Assembly: GCA_951813525.2 (NCBI GenBank)
Contig: CATOTJ020000003.1
Span: forward strand, 1-64,000
Reading direction: 5' to 3'
DNA from: Thermohalobaculum sp951813525
GTDB taxonomy: Bacteria > Pseudomonadota > Alphaproteobacteria > Rhodobacterales > Rhodobacteraceae
Length of the DNA stretch: 64,000 nucleotides
The position numbers were made by a program, and so were the translations under genes. The notes below the pieces were generated by a model that worked only from the letters and a program-made list of their open reading frames with translations, did no database searches and had not been told where the DNA came from. This document shows, one piece after another, positions 45,534 to 54,611 of the stretch; the first letter of the stretch is position 1; each line of letters starts with the position of its first letter.

Positions 45534-45561
45534 AAAAAAGGGTGGGCGAGACGCCCACCCT
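45534..45561 (-). terminator. rho-independent terminator of the family 5 binding-protein gene
   Basis: A perfect 10-bp stem (AGGGTGGGCG/CGCCCACCCT, loop AGA) followed on the minus strand by TTTTTT (45534-45539). A second GC palindrome at 45577-45597 lies just upstream. Confidence 0.85.
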
Positions 45562-45607
45562 ATCACAGCTTGCGATGGCCGGACCCCGGGTCCGGCCGAC
45601 GTGCGGC

Positions 45608-47164
45608 TTACGCCATCCACCAACGCTCCATCCAGCGCTCGCCATCAAGATCCCAGTTGGAACCCATGGCTTCAGAATGACCGATCGCATCCGAAGTCGC
45701 GAAGACATACGATGCAAACATCGGAATGATGATGCCACCGTCATTGTGGACCAGTTCCTGCATCTCGAAATACATTTCGCGACGCTTGGCTTCGTCCAGT
45801 TCGGCACGCGCCTCACTCATCAGGCTGTCAAAGCGCTCGTTGCACCAGAAGCCGTCATTCCAGGATGCCCCGCACTTATAGGCTGTCGCGAACATCTGAT
45901 CTTCGACCGGACGGCCCGACCAGTAAACGGCGGTGAAGGGTTTCTTCATCCACACGTCCGACCAGTACCCGTCTTTCGGTTCGCGAACCGGTTCCAGCTC
46001 GATGCCGGCCCCTTTCGCGCTGGCCTGGAACAGAACCGCCGCATCGACAGCCCCGCCAAATGCCGCGTCCGAAGCGGACAAGCTGACCTGCAGGCTGTCC
46101 AGACCGGCCTTCTTCATGTGGAACTTGGCCTTCTCCGGATCATACTCGCGCTGTGCCAGATCGGAGTTGAAGAAACGCTGGCCCGAACCAATCGGGTGGT
46201 CATTACCCAATGCGCCATACCCGAACAGGATTTTGTCGACCAGTTCCTGGCGGTTCACAGCGTATTTCAGCGCCAGACGTGCATCGACACTGTCGTACGG
46301 CGCCTGCTGCGAGTTCATCGCGAATGTATAGTGCTGAGTACCGGAAATCTGCTGAATCGATACGCCCGGATTACGGGCCATCAGGCCAGCGGTCTTCAGG
46401 TCCAAACGGTCAATGGCGTGGACATCGCCCGACACCAGTGCCGTCGTCCGCGCGTTCTGATCGATGATCGAGATCATCTCGATTTCATCGAACCAGCCGC
46501 GGTTCGCGGCATCCCAGTGGTCGGCGTTTTTCACAAAGCGCGCAATCACGCCCGGATCAAACTCGACCATCTTGTAGGGACCGCAACCGATGCCCGAACC
46601 CCAATCGGCGGCGCCGTCCTTGGATGGCACGACCGGCAGGTGATAGTCGCTCAGGATGAACGGGAAGTCAGCGTTACCGCCGGTCAGTGTAAAGACGACC
46701 TTATCGCCATCAACGGTCATGTCCTTGATCGGCTCGACAATCGGTTTTGCTGCCGATTGCGAATCTTCGCCGCGGTGATGGTTGATCGAATTGACGACGT
46801 CCGCGCCCGTCACTGGCTGACCATTGTGGAAGGTCTGTCCAGCACGCAGTTTGAAGGTCCATTCGGCAGCGTCCGCAGATGCTTCCCAGCTTTCCGCTAC
46901 ATTCGGCACCAAACTGCCGTCAGCCGCAACTTCGGTCAGATAGCCGTGGATCCCAAAGCCCAGTGCAATGGTAAAACCGTTCTCCCAGGTGCCCGGATCC
47001 AGCGAATCCGTGGTCTGGCCGTGCGCTTTACCCATGCGCATCGTGCCGCCCTTTTTGGGCGCCGCCATCGCAGGCATGCCCGCGCCCAGCACCATCGCGC
47101 CAGCAGCAGCACCTTGCATCAGGCCGCGCCGTGTCAGGCCGCCCTGTCCGATAAGTTTCGACAT
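45608..47164 (-). CDS. ABC transporter substrate-binding protein family 5 (dipeptide type), Tat-exported
   Basis: A 518-aa periplasmic binding protein with a twin-arginine leader (LTRRGLMQGAAAGAMVLGAG, cleavage near AMAA) and family 5 blocks (VPNVAESWEASADAAEWTFK then LRAGQTFHNGQPVTGADV, and ALKYAVNRQELVDKILFG). It binds peptides or similar solutes. It is an orphan: no Dpp/Opp permease or ATPase genes are adjacent. Confidence 0.88.
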   Translation of the reverse strand: MSKLIGQGGLTRRGLMQGAAAGAMVLGAGMPAMAAPKKGGTMRMGKAHGQTTDSLDPGTWENGFTIALGFGIHGYLTEVAADGSLVPNVAESWEASADAAEWTFKLRAGQTFHNGQPVTGADVVNSINHHRGEDSQSAAKPIVEPIKDMTVDGDKVVFTLTGGNADFPFILSDYHLPVVPSKDGAADWGSGIGCGPYKMVEFDPGVIARFVKNADHWDAANRGWFDEIEMISIIDQNARTTALVSGDVHAIDRLDLKTAGLMARNPGVSIQQISGTQHYTFAMNSQQAPYDSVDARLALKYAVNRQELVDKILFGYGALGNDHPIGSGQRFFNSDLAQREYDPEKAKFHMKKAGLDSLQVSLSASDAAFGGAVDAAVLFQASAKGAGIELEPVREPKDGYWSDVWMKKPFTAVYWSGRPVEDQMFATAYKCGASWNDGFWCNERFDSLMSEARAELDEAKRREMYFEMQELVHNDGGIIIPMFASYVFATSDAIGHSEAMGSNWDLDGERWMERWWMA

Positions 47165-47418
47165 TGAATCCTCCGTGTCAGTTTACACATGGCCGATATT
47201 CGCTCCGGCCCCTGGGCCATTTGGCGCAGAATTGCTCGAGATTGTCAAAACGGACGTAAGATTATTTCGCATTGCAGCGCCGCTGGGCGATCATACCGAC
47301 GTGATTTGGCCCCATTGCCAACGATCGCCCCGGTACAGTCATGGCCCCGGCTTGGCCCCGGAAACCCGGTGTTCTATCAAAACCCAACGGACCCAACGCA
47401 AAATTGCTTCGATTGCGG

Positions 47419-50100
47419 CTAGGCCGCAAGGTTCCGCAAAACGTAGTGCAGAACACCTCCATTCTCGACATATTCGATTTCAACTTCAGTATCGATCCGG
47501 CACAAAAGATCGATCTCTCTGACCGCGCCATCGGGGTAGGTGATCGTCGCTTTGACCGTCTCGCGCGGTTTTACATCTTCCAAACCCGGGATCGATACCG
47601 TTTCAGCGCCGGTCAGACCCAGCGTCGTGCGATTGTCACCACCGGTAAACTCGAAGGGCAAAACACCCATCCCCACCAGGTTCGACCGGTGGATGCGTTC
47701 GAAACTTGCCGCAATAACGGCCTGCACGCCCAGCAACGCCGTTCCTTTTGCGGCCCAGTCACGCGACGACCCGGTGCCGTATTGCTCACCGGCAATCACA
47801 ACCAGTGGCGTGCCATCGGCAACATAACCCATGGCCGCTTCATAGATCGACGTCTGTTCGCCATCGGGTCCTTTGGTGTAGCCGCCTTCGACGCCTTCCA
47901 GCATCTCGTTCTTGATGCGGATATTGGCAAAGGTGCCGCGCATCATCACTTCGTGGTTTCCACGCCGCGACCCGTACGAGTTGAAGTCGCGCGGGTTAAC
48001 CTGCCGCTCCTCCAGATACTGACCGGCGGGGTGATCCTTACGGAAAGATCCGGCGGGCGAGATGTGATCTGTGGTGACCGAATCCCCAAGCAAGGCCAGG
48101 ATACGCGCATCTTGCAGATCGCTGATCGATCCGGCGTCTTTTCCCATCCCCTGGAAGTAAGGTGGATTCTGCACATAGGTCGATGTCGAAGGCCAATCGT
48201 AGGTTAAACCACCACCGGCATTGATGGCCTTCCACCGTTCGTCACCATCAAAGACATTGGCGTATTTAGATTGGAACGCTTCGCGCGTGACGGTTCTCGC
48301 GACCAGCTCGGAAATTTCCGCCTGGGTTGGCCAGATGTCCTTCAGATAGACATCTTTGCCATCCTTATCCTGTGCCAATGGCTCGGTGGTGATGTCGATG
48401 TTCATGTCGCCAGCGATGGCGTAAGCAACCACCAACGGCGGCGAGGCCAGGTAATTTGCGCGCACATCAGGGTTCACCCGGCCTTCAAAGTTCCGATTGC
48501 CCGACAGCACCGAACAGGCGACCAGATCGCCTTCGTTGATCGCCGCAGACACCGCTTCCGGCAGCGGCCCTGAATTGCCAATACAGGTCGTGCACCCATA
48601 GCCAACCAGGTTAAAGCCCAACGCGTCCAGATCATCCTGCAACTCGGCGGCTTCCAGATATTCCGAAACAACCTGCGATCCCGGCGCCAGCGAGGTTTTG
48701 ACCCATGGCTTGCGCTTCAGGCCCAACGCATTGGCCTTGCGCGCCACCAGACCGGCACCGATCATGACATAGGGGTTCGATGTATTTGTGCAGGACGTGA
48801 TCGAGGCGATGACCACCTTGCCCGAGGACATGGTGTAATCTTCGCCCGCAACCGGGACCTGCTTGTCCAGCGGGCGCTTGAATTCGGTGTCCATGTGCCC
48901 CGCAAAGGTCGGGGCCGCTTCAGTCAGCAGAATTCGGTCCTGCGGGCGTTTCGGCCCGGAAATCGCCGGCTCGACCGTCACCATATCCAAATCCAGCGTC
49001 GACGAATAAATCGGATCATAGTCCGCGCCGCGCCACATGCCCTGCGCTTTGGCATAGGCTTCGACCAGTGCGATACAGCCCTCGTCCCGCCCGGATGTTT
49101 TCATATAGCGCAGGGTCTCGCCATCGACCGGGAAGAACCCGCAGGTCGCCCCGTATTCCGGTGCCATATTCCCGATTGTCGCCCGATCGGCCAACGGCAA
49201 CGTGTCCAGTCCCGGGCCATAAAACTCGACGAATTTGCCGACAACACCATGCTGGCGCAGCATCTCGACCACACGCAGGACCAAATCTGTCGCCGTCACA
49301 CCTTCCTTCAGGGCCCCGGTCAGCTTGAAGCCGACAACTTCCGGGATCAGCATCGACACAGGTTGGCCCAGCATCGCAGCTTCCGCCTCGATCCCGCCGA
49401 CCCCCCAGCCCAGAACAGCCATGCCATTGACCATGGTGGTGTGCGAATCCGTCCCGACCAATGTATCGGGATAAGCGATCTCGACCCCGTTCTGATCTTT
49501 ATCGGTCCAGACACATTGCGACAGGTACTCAAGGTTCACCTGATGGCAAATCCCGGTTCCCGGCGGCACGACCCGGAAATTGTCGAATGCGTCCTGGCCC
49601 CATTTCAAAAACTGATACCGCTCGCCATTGCGCTCGTATTCGCGCTCGACATTCAACTGAAACGCCCTCGGATGGCCGAATTCGTCAATCATCACCGAGT
49701 GGTCGATGACCAGGTCAACGGGCGCCAGCGGGTTGATCTTTTCCGGATCACCGCCCAAGGCCACCATCGCATCGCGCATCGCCGCGAGATCGACCACCGC
49801 AGGCACTCCGGTGAAATCCTGCATCAAGACGCGCGCCGGGCGATAGGCAATCTCGCGCGGGTTCCTGCCGCCCTTGGCGCCCCACTCGGAAAACGCCCTG
49901 ACATCGTCCTGGTCCACGGTTTTGCCATCCTCGAACCGCAGCATGTTTTCGAGCACGACCTTCAGCACTGCCGGCAGTCGCGAAAAATCGCCCAGACCGG
50001 CCTCTTCGGCCGCCGCAATCGAATAATAGGCGACTTTCGATCCCCCGGCTTCCAACTCGCGACGGGTTCCTGCACTGTCGGTTCCAACGGTCACTGTCAT
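47419..50100 (-). CDS. acnA: aconitate hydratase A
   Basis: An 893-aa full-length aconitase of the AcnA/IRP type, converting citrate to isocitrate in the TCA cycle. The [4Fe-4S] cysteines lie in SITSCTNTSNP and GYGCTTCIGNSGPL; substrate-binding VGTDSHTTMVNGMAVLGWGV and the swivel-domain YGSRRGNHEVMMRG are present. It ends convergently with nothing close; 254 bp separate it from the binding-protein gene. Proximity to ccm genes is a known alphaproteobacterial arrangement. Confidence 0.95.
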   Translation of the reverse strand: MTVTVGTDSAGTRRELEAGGSKVAYYSIAAAEEAGLGDFSRLPAVLKVVLENMLRFEDGKTVDQDDVRAFSEWGAKGGRNPREIAYRPARVLMQDFTGVPAVVDLAAMRDAMVALGGDPEKINPLAPVDLVIDHSVMIDEFGHPRAFQLNVEREYERNGERYQFLKWGQDAFDNFRVVPPGTGICHQVNLEYLSQCVWTDKDQNGVEIAYPDTLVGTDSHTTMVNGMAVLGWGVGGIEAEAAMLGQPVSMLIPEVVGFKLTGALKEGVTATDLVLRVVEMLRQHGVVGKFVEFYGPGLDTLPLADRATIGNMAPEYGATCGFFPVDGETLRYMKTSGRDEGCIALVEAYAKAQGMWRGADYDPIYSSTLDLDMVTVEPAISGPKRPQDRILLTEAAPTFAGHMDTEFKRPLDKQVPVAGEDYTMSSGKVVIASITSCTNTSNPYVMIGAGLVARKANALGLKRKPWVKTSLAPGSQVVSEYLEAAELQDDLDALGFNLVGYGCTTCIGNSGPLPEAVSAAINEGDLVACSVLSGNRNFEGRVNPDVRANYLASPPLVVAYAIAGDMNIDITTEPLAQDKDGKDVYLKDIWPTQAEISELVARTVTREAFQSKYANVFDGDERWKAINAGGGLTYDWPSTSTYVQNPPYFQGMGKDAGSISDLQDARILALLGDSVTTDHISPAGSFRKDHPAGQYLEERQVNPRDFNSYGSRRGNHEVMMRGTFANIRIKNEMLEGVEGGYTKGPDGEQTSIYEAAMGYVADGTPLVVIAGEQYGTGSSRDWAAKGTALLGVQAVIAASFERIHRSNLVGMGVLPFEFTGGDNRTTLGLTGAETVSIPGLEDVKPRETVKATITYPDGAVREIDLLCRIDTEVEIEYVENGGVLHYVLRNLAA

Positions 50101-50312
50101 GGCAAGGTTCCTTTCAGGTGGCGGCTTGTGGCGCAGCGCGATCGGCCGCGCGTTCAGCTTTCAGGCGATTTTGGCGGCGTTTTGCCGCCAAACGGGGGCC
50201 ATGTCCATGCTCCTATCTGCCGCAACAGGCCGGCACAGATCATCCAAGGCCGCATCCACCCTTTGACAGGGCCTCCACACCCAAAGAAGATGCCTCCAAG
50301 CAGAGAGACGCC

Positions 50313-51470
50313 ATGACCGACTCCCACAAGGCCGCGGAGGCCATCCTTCAGCGCATCCGTAACGACCCGTCGCCCCAGGTGTCGGTTGAAGATGCACGCG
50401 TGCTGGAGGCGACACCATCGCGCACGTTGATGATGGAGAAGTTGCTGGCGATTCATTACAATCAGTCTGGTGATGCCTTAAAGGCGCTGCTCACCGCTCA
50501 GGAAATCTTCGGCCGCGAGAAATCTCCTGAAAACGCCAAAAATGTTGCCTTGTTGTTGCGCCGCATGAAGCGCCATGCCGACGGCATCGCATTCTGCCGG
50601 GACCACCAAGATCAGTTCAGCCCGATCGAATGGAACGATGCCATGGCGATGCTGCTGAGCGAATCGGACGATTTGGATGGCGCCGCCGTTCACGGAACCA
50701 GATCGCTCGAACTCAAGGATGCCGCCTGTGATCCGGCACCGGCGCTGACCCCTCAGGTCAAACCAATCGACCTCAACGCGCCGCGGCGAAACATAATCTC
50801 GTTCTCGCTCTGGGGTCAGAACCCGCGATATCTGACCGGTGCGATGAAAAACGCCGTCGTTGCGCGATATCTCTACCCGGGCTGGACCGCACGGTTTTTT
50901 ATCGATGACAGCGTGCCGCAAGCCTGCCGCGACTACATCGCGCAACAGGGTGGCCAGATCATCCTGGCACCCCGCGAGTGGCCCGCCGAGCGCTATGGCC
51001 TGTTCTGGCGGTTCCTGGTCGAGGACGACCCCAATGTCGATCTCTACATCATTCGTGATGCCGACAGCGTGATGAACATAAAAGAGCGCGGAGCCGTCGA
51101 AGACTGGCTCGCCTCGGGCCGTGCCTTTCACGTCATGCGCGACCGGCCGACCCATTCCGAACTGATCCTGGCCGGCATGTGGGGCGCCCATCGCGGCAAT
51201 ATCGGACGAATGGCCAGCCGCATTACCGATCACGTCAACACCGCGATCAAAAAACTCGGCAATCGCATCACTGATCAGGAATTTCTGCGCTGGAACATCT
51301 GGCCGATTGTCCGGCAGGACGCCATGGTCCATGACCAGTTCCTGAACTTTGGCAACCCGACCCGTTTTCGCGGAGAATTCGTCCTGCCGTCCAACATCCA
51401 TATCGGCCAGAACGACTTTATTCACCGGCGCGTGCACCAACCCCGCAAGGCCACCGGCAATGCATCTTAA
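50313..51470 (+). CDS. TPR-like/glycosyltransferase-like protein of unknown role
   Basis: A 385-aa soluble protein, starting at ATG 50313. The N-terminal 150 residues are helical and TPR-like (SGDALKALLTAQEIFGREKS); the C-terminal part (from NIISFSLWGQNPRYLTGAM) resembles a GT-A glycosyltransferase-like domain with a DxD-type motif (YIIRDADS). Its last 11 bp overlap ccmA, so it is coupled to the ccm operon. No function is known; a link to cytochrome maturation is only suggested by position. Confidence 0.7.
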   Translation: MTDSHKAAEAILQRIRNDPSPQVSVEDARVLEATPSRTLMMEKLLAIHYNQSGDALKALLTAQEIFGREKSPENAKNVALLLRRMKRHADGIAFCRDHQDQFSPIEWNDAMAMLLSESDDLDGAAVHGTRSLELKDAACDPAPALTPQVKPIDLNAPRRNIISFSLWGQNPRYLTGAMKNAVVARYLYPGWTARFFIDDSVPQACRDYIAQQGGQIILAPREWPAERYGLFWRFLVEDDPNVDLYIIRDADSVMNIKERGAVEDWLASGRAFHVMRDRPTHSELILAGMWGAHRGNIGRMASRITDHVNTAIKKLGNRITDQEFLRWNIWPIVRQDAMVHDQFLNFGNPTRFRGEFVLPSNIHIGQNDFIHRRVHQPRKATGNAS

Positions 51471-52137
51471 GCTTGACGGCCTTGCCTGCCGCCGTGGTGG
51501 GCGTGTCGTCTTTCGCGATGTCTCATTCACGGTCGAACCCGGTCAGGCAGCCCTTGTCCGCGGCCCGAACGGCGTTGGCAAATCCACCCTCCTGCGTGTT
51601 CTTGCCGGGCTGATCCCACCGCTTTCCGGCGCGATCCGGTACAACGGAATGGACATTGCAGCCGATCCTGGCGCCTTGCAGGAAAACGCTGCTTATTCAG
51701 GGCATCTCGATGCCATCAAGCCCGCGCTGACTGTGCGCCAGAACCTCGATGTCTGGGCCGGGATATTCGCGACGGGGGCGAACCGGGTCGATGCCGCGCT
51801 GGCCTTTTTCGGCCTCGACCAGATTGCCGAACGTCCGGCGGTGCAATGCTCCGCAGGTCAAAAGCGCCGCCTCGGCCTGGCCCGTCTGATGATCATGGAC
51901 CGCCCTCTTTGGCTGCTCGACGAGCCGACGGTTTCGCTCGATACCGCGTCGGCGGACCTGGTCGCAGAACTGATCAAGGACCACTGCGATGGCGGTGGTG
52001 CTGCCATGATCGCAACCCATATCGATCTTGCCCTCCCCGCCGGGCCTGTTCTGGAAATGACGCTGTCCGGTCGGGCCCACAGCCCCATCGAAGATGTCAC
52101 TGACAACGATGCTTTCTTGGACGGGAATTGGGCGTGA
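51460..52137 (+). CDS. ccmA: heme exporter ATP-binding protein CcmA
   Basis: A 225-aa ATPase: Walker A VRGPNGVGKSTLLRVLAG, signature CSAGQKRRLGLARL, Walker B LWLLDEPTVSLD. The signature and H-loop (ATHIDLAL) are the CcmA type. With CcmB and CcmC it powers release of holo-CcmE for cytochrome c maturation. Its start overlaps the upstream gene by 11 bp; ccmB follows 13 bp downstream. Confidence 0.93.
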   Translation: MHLKLDGLACRRGGRVVFRDVSFTVEPGQAALVRGPNGVGKSTLLRVLAGLIPPLSGAIRYNGMDIAADPGALQENAAYSGHLDAIKPALTVRQNLDVWAGIFATGANRVDAALAFFGLDQIAERPAVQCSAGQKRRLGLARLMIMDRPLWLLDEPTVSLDTASADLVAELIKDHCDGGGAAMIATHIDLALPAGPVLEMTLSGRAHSPIEDVTDNDAFLDGNWA

Positions 52138-52150
52138 TCGGAACCGTCGC

Positions 52151-52816
52151 ATGACCCCGCTCTTGCGTCTGATCCGCCGCGATGTCGCGCTCGCCCTTCG
52201 CCTTGGCAGCGGGGGCGGTATCGGTGTCGCCTTTTTCGTTCTGACTGTGATTCTGGTGCCGCTGGGCGTCGGTTCTGAAACCGGCACGCTTTCGCGCATC
52301 GGCGCGGGCATACTGTGGATCGCGGCTCTGCTGGCGGCTCTCTTGTCTCTCGACCGCCTTTTTCAGGCAGACTTCGAAGACGGCTCCCTCGACCAGCTTA
52401 TGTTGGCGCCGATGCCGCTTGAGCAGGTTGTGCTGGCCAAGGCCCTTGCGCATTGGCTGACGACCGGTCTGCCAATGACCCTCATCGCGCCAATCCTCGG
52501 CGTTACCTTGGCTCTGCCGCCTGCTGCCCTGCCGGTCCTGACCCTCAGCCTTGCTATCGGCACCCCGGCGCTCAGTCTGATCGGTGCGGTCGGCGCGGCC
52601 ATTACCGTTGGTGTCCGCCGCGGCGGGCTGCTGCTCTCGATCCTGGTGCTTCCACTCTACATCCCGACGCTGGTCTTCGGTGCCCGCGCGACCCAGGCGG
52701 CCTTGTTCGATCTCGACCCTGCGCCTGCCCTGGCGCTAACAGGTGTGATCACATTGATCGCCGCCGCCATCACACCTTTCGCTGCCGCCGCCGCGCTGCG
52801 GATCAACGCCCGGTAG
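52151..52816 (+). CDS. ccmB: heme exporter membrane protein CcmB
   Basis: A 221-aa membrane protein with six hydrophobic spans and CcmB blocks LDRLFQADFEDGSLDQLMLA and LPLYIPTLVFGA. The start at 52151 gives the normal N-terminus (MTPLLRLIRRDVALALRLG). Permease partner of CcmA. In most related genomes ccmC follows directly; here a mobile-element insertion and a small gene intervene. Confidence 0.92.
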   Translation: MTPLLRLIRRDVALALRLGSGGGIGVAFFVLTVILVPLGVGSETGTLSRIGAGILWIAALLAALLSLDRLFQADFEDGSLDQLMLAPMPLEQVVLAKALAHWLTTGLPMTLIAPILGVTLALPPAALPVLTLSLAIGTPALSLIGAVGAAITVGVRRGGLLLSILVLPLYIPTLVFGARATQAALFDLDPAPALALTGVITLIAAAITPFAAAAALRINAR

Positions 52817-52842
52817 GTTTCGGCCCGCGTCCTTCAACAGGT

Positions 52843-53403
52843 TCAGTCAACCATTCCGACAACCGCATCGCCGCCCATACCGGCCGCGCCGTATCCCAGT
52901 CCGGGAAAGTCCAGCACGCCCAACAATCGCCCGGCCCCGGTCTGCCGGTCAATCACGATCAGTTCGCGTGCCTCGGTCAGGCCCAGCAGAACGCCCAGCT
53001 TCGAGCTCCAGACCAAGCCATAGACATTTCGGTATCCGATCGCCCCAACCGACGAAAGCACACCATCACGGCCCATCCTGAACAGCGTGTCCTCGGCGGC
53101 AGGCCCGGGCGATCCGGTTGCATACATTTCATCGCGCGGTCCAAAGGTCATATCGCCTGACGACGCAAATCCAGGATAGCGCCCGACCAAACGCGTCGTT
53201 CCGTCGACTGCAGAAATACCGACAACCCGGTTGTGCCCGGCGCACATCAACACGCCGGATCGATCAAACTCCAACGCATTCACAAAAACCTGAATGCGGG
53301 CCAGCGGCAAATGCCCGCCGGCCGGATCGACCTGCCAGATTTGTCCACCCGACGTGATCCCCAGAATATCGCCTTTGGGGCTGACAGCGATGTCGAAAAA
53401 CTG
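52843..53403 (-). pseudogene. 3' part of a beta-propeller-like secreted protein gene, cut by the mobile element
   Basis: The C-terminal part begins PQFFDIAVSPKGDILGITSG and continues with repeated strands (FGPRDEMYATGSPGP, VYGLVWSSKLGVLLGLTEAR) to GGDAVVGMVD. It is the continuation of the fragment at 56311-56477: joining the two across the insertion with one copy of AAAAACTG gives ...EIAQAPQFFDIAVSP... in frame. The stranded fragment has a TTG start only within the element's inverted repeat. The original protein was about 240 aa. Function unknown. Confidence 0.85.
53396..53403. repeat. left target-site duplication AAAAACTG
   Basis: AAAAACTG directly abuts the left inverted repeat and matches 56311-56318 exactly. 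Eight bases is the duplication size typical of IS1595-family insertions. Confidence 0.92.
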
Positions 53404-53431
53404 GGGAGTTATATACGTGAGTAACAATGTC
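53404..53431. repeat. left terminal inverted repeat (IRL)
   Basis: A 28-bp repeat starting GGGAGTTATATACGTGAG; it matches IRR in 27 of 28 positions (G/A difference at position 5). It contains a GGGAG ribosome-binding-like run and the GTG start of the inward 113-aa gene. Confidence 0.95.
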
Positions 53432-53758
53432 GAGTGTGACAGATGTGATGGACTGGGCGGCGAAAAAACGTTTGCAAACCAGGCTTGTATGCCAATTAAT
53501 GGCCGCGTTCAATGTATCGACTTTTGCATACACCAGATTGTTGCCGCATTGAATGCAGGGGGTGTCGCTACAGTGGCCTCATGTTGTGGCCATGGCGAGA
53601 TGCCCGGCAACATCCTACTTGAAGATGGGCGGGTAATTGCAATATTCCCCGATCGTCAAACAGCTAGGATGTGTGACAGAGAGGAGAGCAATGAGCACAA
53701 CCATTCGACTTCGGGTAATGTTTCTTGGCAGCCGCCACGGCTGGAGGGCACGAGATAA
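53417..53758 (+). CDS. Cys-rich passenger protein of the mobile element
   Basis: A 113-aa protein if started at the GTG in the left inverted repeat (GGGGAG 8 bp upstream); an ATG at 53489 would give 89 aa. It has a CDRCDGLGG N-terminal pair and the block VAALNAGGVATVASCCGHGE followed by MPGNILLEDGRVIAIFP, which recurs in small phage and mobile-element proteins as I recall them; no function is known. Only plus-strand gene of the element; its 3' end overlaps the convergent 68-aa gene by 95 bp. Confidence 0.65.
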   Translation: MSNNVECDRCDGLGGEKTFANQACMPINGRVQCIDFCIHQIVAALNAGGVATVASCCGHGEMPGNILLEDGRVIAIFPDRQTARMCDREESNEHNHSTSGNVSWQPPRLEGTR

Positions 53759-53870
53759 AATCACCTAACCGGATACGATTATGTATCAGGTCTAGCCAGG
53801 GACACCCTTCCTTGTGTACTTCGTGGTCACCATTTGGTTGCGCGTTCTTGTTCACATAGTAATCTGGCAT
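53664..53870 (-). CDS. small passenger protein (YYVNKNAQ family)
   Basis: A 68-aa protein starting MPDYYVNKNAQPNGDHEVHK, behind AAGGA, with four Cys (ending NGCAHCSPLCHTS) suggesting metal binding. It resembles a widespread family of very small uncharacterised proteins found in mobile DNA as I recall it. Its ATG is 4 bp after the stop of the 56-aa gene; it is the last gene of the minus-strand operon. Confidence 0.75.
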   Translation of the reverse strand: MPDYYVNKNAQPNGDHEVHKEGCPWLDLIHNRIRLGDFISCPPAVAAAKKHYPKSNGCAHCSPLCHTS

Positions 53871-53874
53871 TGCT

Positions 53875-54045
53875 TTAGTCCTTTTCCACAATATTGAATG
53901 GCCTGAAGAAGACATCCCGTATCTGGTCCTTTGTCATGCTAGGCATATCCTGTTTTTCTTCAAGTTCAGTCTTAGTGGGTTCATAATTTCGAGTTTTAAC
54001 TACAAGTGTTCTGGGTGTGGGAATATCTTTTTTCTTCTTTGTCAT
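53875..54045 (-). CDS. 56-aa passenger protein
   Basis: A short gene read as MTKKKKDIPTPRTLVVKTRN, then YEPTKTELEEKQDMPSMTKD, then a short tail ending VEKD before TAA. Its ATG overlaps the HNH gene stop (ATGA) and its stop lies 4 bp before the next ATG, so it is translationally coupled at both sides. Strongly Lys-rich N-terminus; small acidic middle. No function is known; its conserved operon position suggests an accessory or antidote-like role. Confidence 0.7.
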   Translation of the reverse strand: MTKKKKDIPTPRTLVVKTRNYEPTKTELEEKQDMPSMTKDQIRDVFFRPFNIVEKD

Positions 54046-54611
54046 TGGTCAATCTCTCCGAATTTTCGTTTAAGCCAATTCAGTACGGCCTGCTGATCGT
54101 CTATAGATGCCCGCCGTACATTTGATAGCAGCCAAGTCCAACTGGGCGGTTCTAAAACCAGGTCTTTTGCCCCCTGGTTGCACTCGCTGCAAAGCGCCCG
54201 AAGATTGGTCAACTCATTCTTTCCGCCGTGCTCCCGATCCACAATATGGCCTACATGGAGCCGCGCCTTGCGGCCATCGTCCATTATGTCCCCAGCGCCA
54301 ATCCCGCACATCTGGCAGGTATAGCCGTTCCGCTCGATTACTTTGGAGCGCAAGCCGCCCGATATAGCTTCCTCAAATTCGTATTCTCCAGGAGTCGGAG
54401 GTTCTTGCTCCAACACATACTCTCCGGGCTTCAAGTCGGCTCGGTCGTTATGGGAACTGATTCTCCATCCTTCCTTGCGTAATTCCCGCAATCTCCGTGC
54501 CCATTCCGTCGCGGGAGTCGTGACCTCCTGAATCTGCTTTGCCGTAACGACCTCACCCACGCGCGGCTTTAGGAATTGGCGAATACGCTCTTTGACGCTG
54601 AGTCTTGCCAT
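54042..54611 (-). CDS. HNH endonuclease with N-terminal winged-helix-like domain
   Basis: A 189-aa protein. The N-terminal 75 residues (SVKERIRQFLKPRVGEVVTA, then EWARRLRELRKEGWRISS) look like a winged-helix DNA-binding region; the C-terminal half is an HNH/McrA-type nuclease: CQMCG and CSEC zinc pairs around HVGHIVDREHGGKNELTNLR (catalytic His in HVGHIVDR). It overlaps the methyltransferase gene by 59 bp. The arrangement suits the restriction partner of the methyltransferase, or a homing-type nuclease. Confidence 0.85.
   Translation of the reverse strand: MARLSVKERIRQFLKPRVGEVVTAKQIQEVTTPATEWARRLRELRKEGWRISSHNDRADLKPGEYVLEQEPPTPGEYEFEEAISGGLRSKVIERNGYTCQMCGIGAGDIMDDGRKARLHVGHIVDREHGGKNELTNLRALCSECNQGAKDLVLEPPSWTWLLSNVRRASIDDQQAVLNWLKRKFGEIDQ

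Noticed and set aside
45577..45597. GC palindrome taken as a regulator site
   Set aside because: It lies between the binding-protein stop and its terminator; more likely part of the 3' hairpin region.
45542..47167. Long plus-strand frame (541 aa)
   Set aside because: It mirrors the family 5 binding-protein gene, which has a signal peptide and clear motifs; the mirror has none.
48895..50316. Plus-strand frame (473 aa)
   Set aside because: Antisense to acnA, no recognisable domain.
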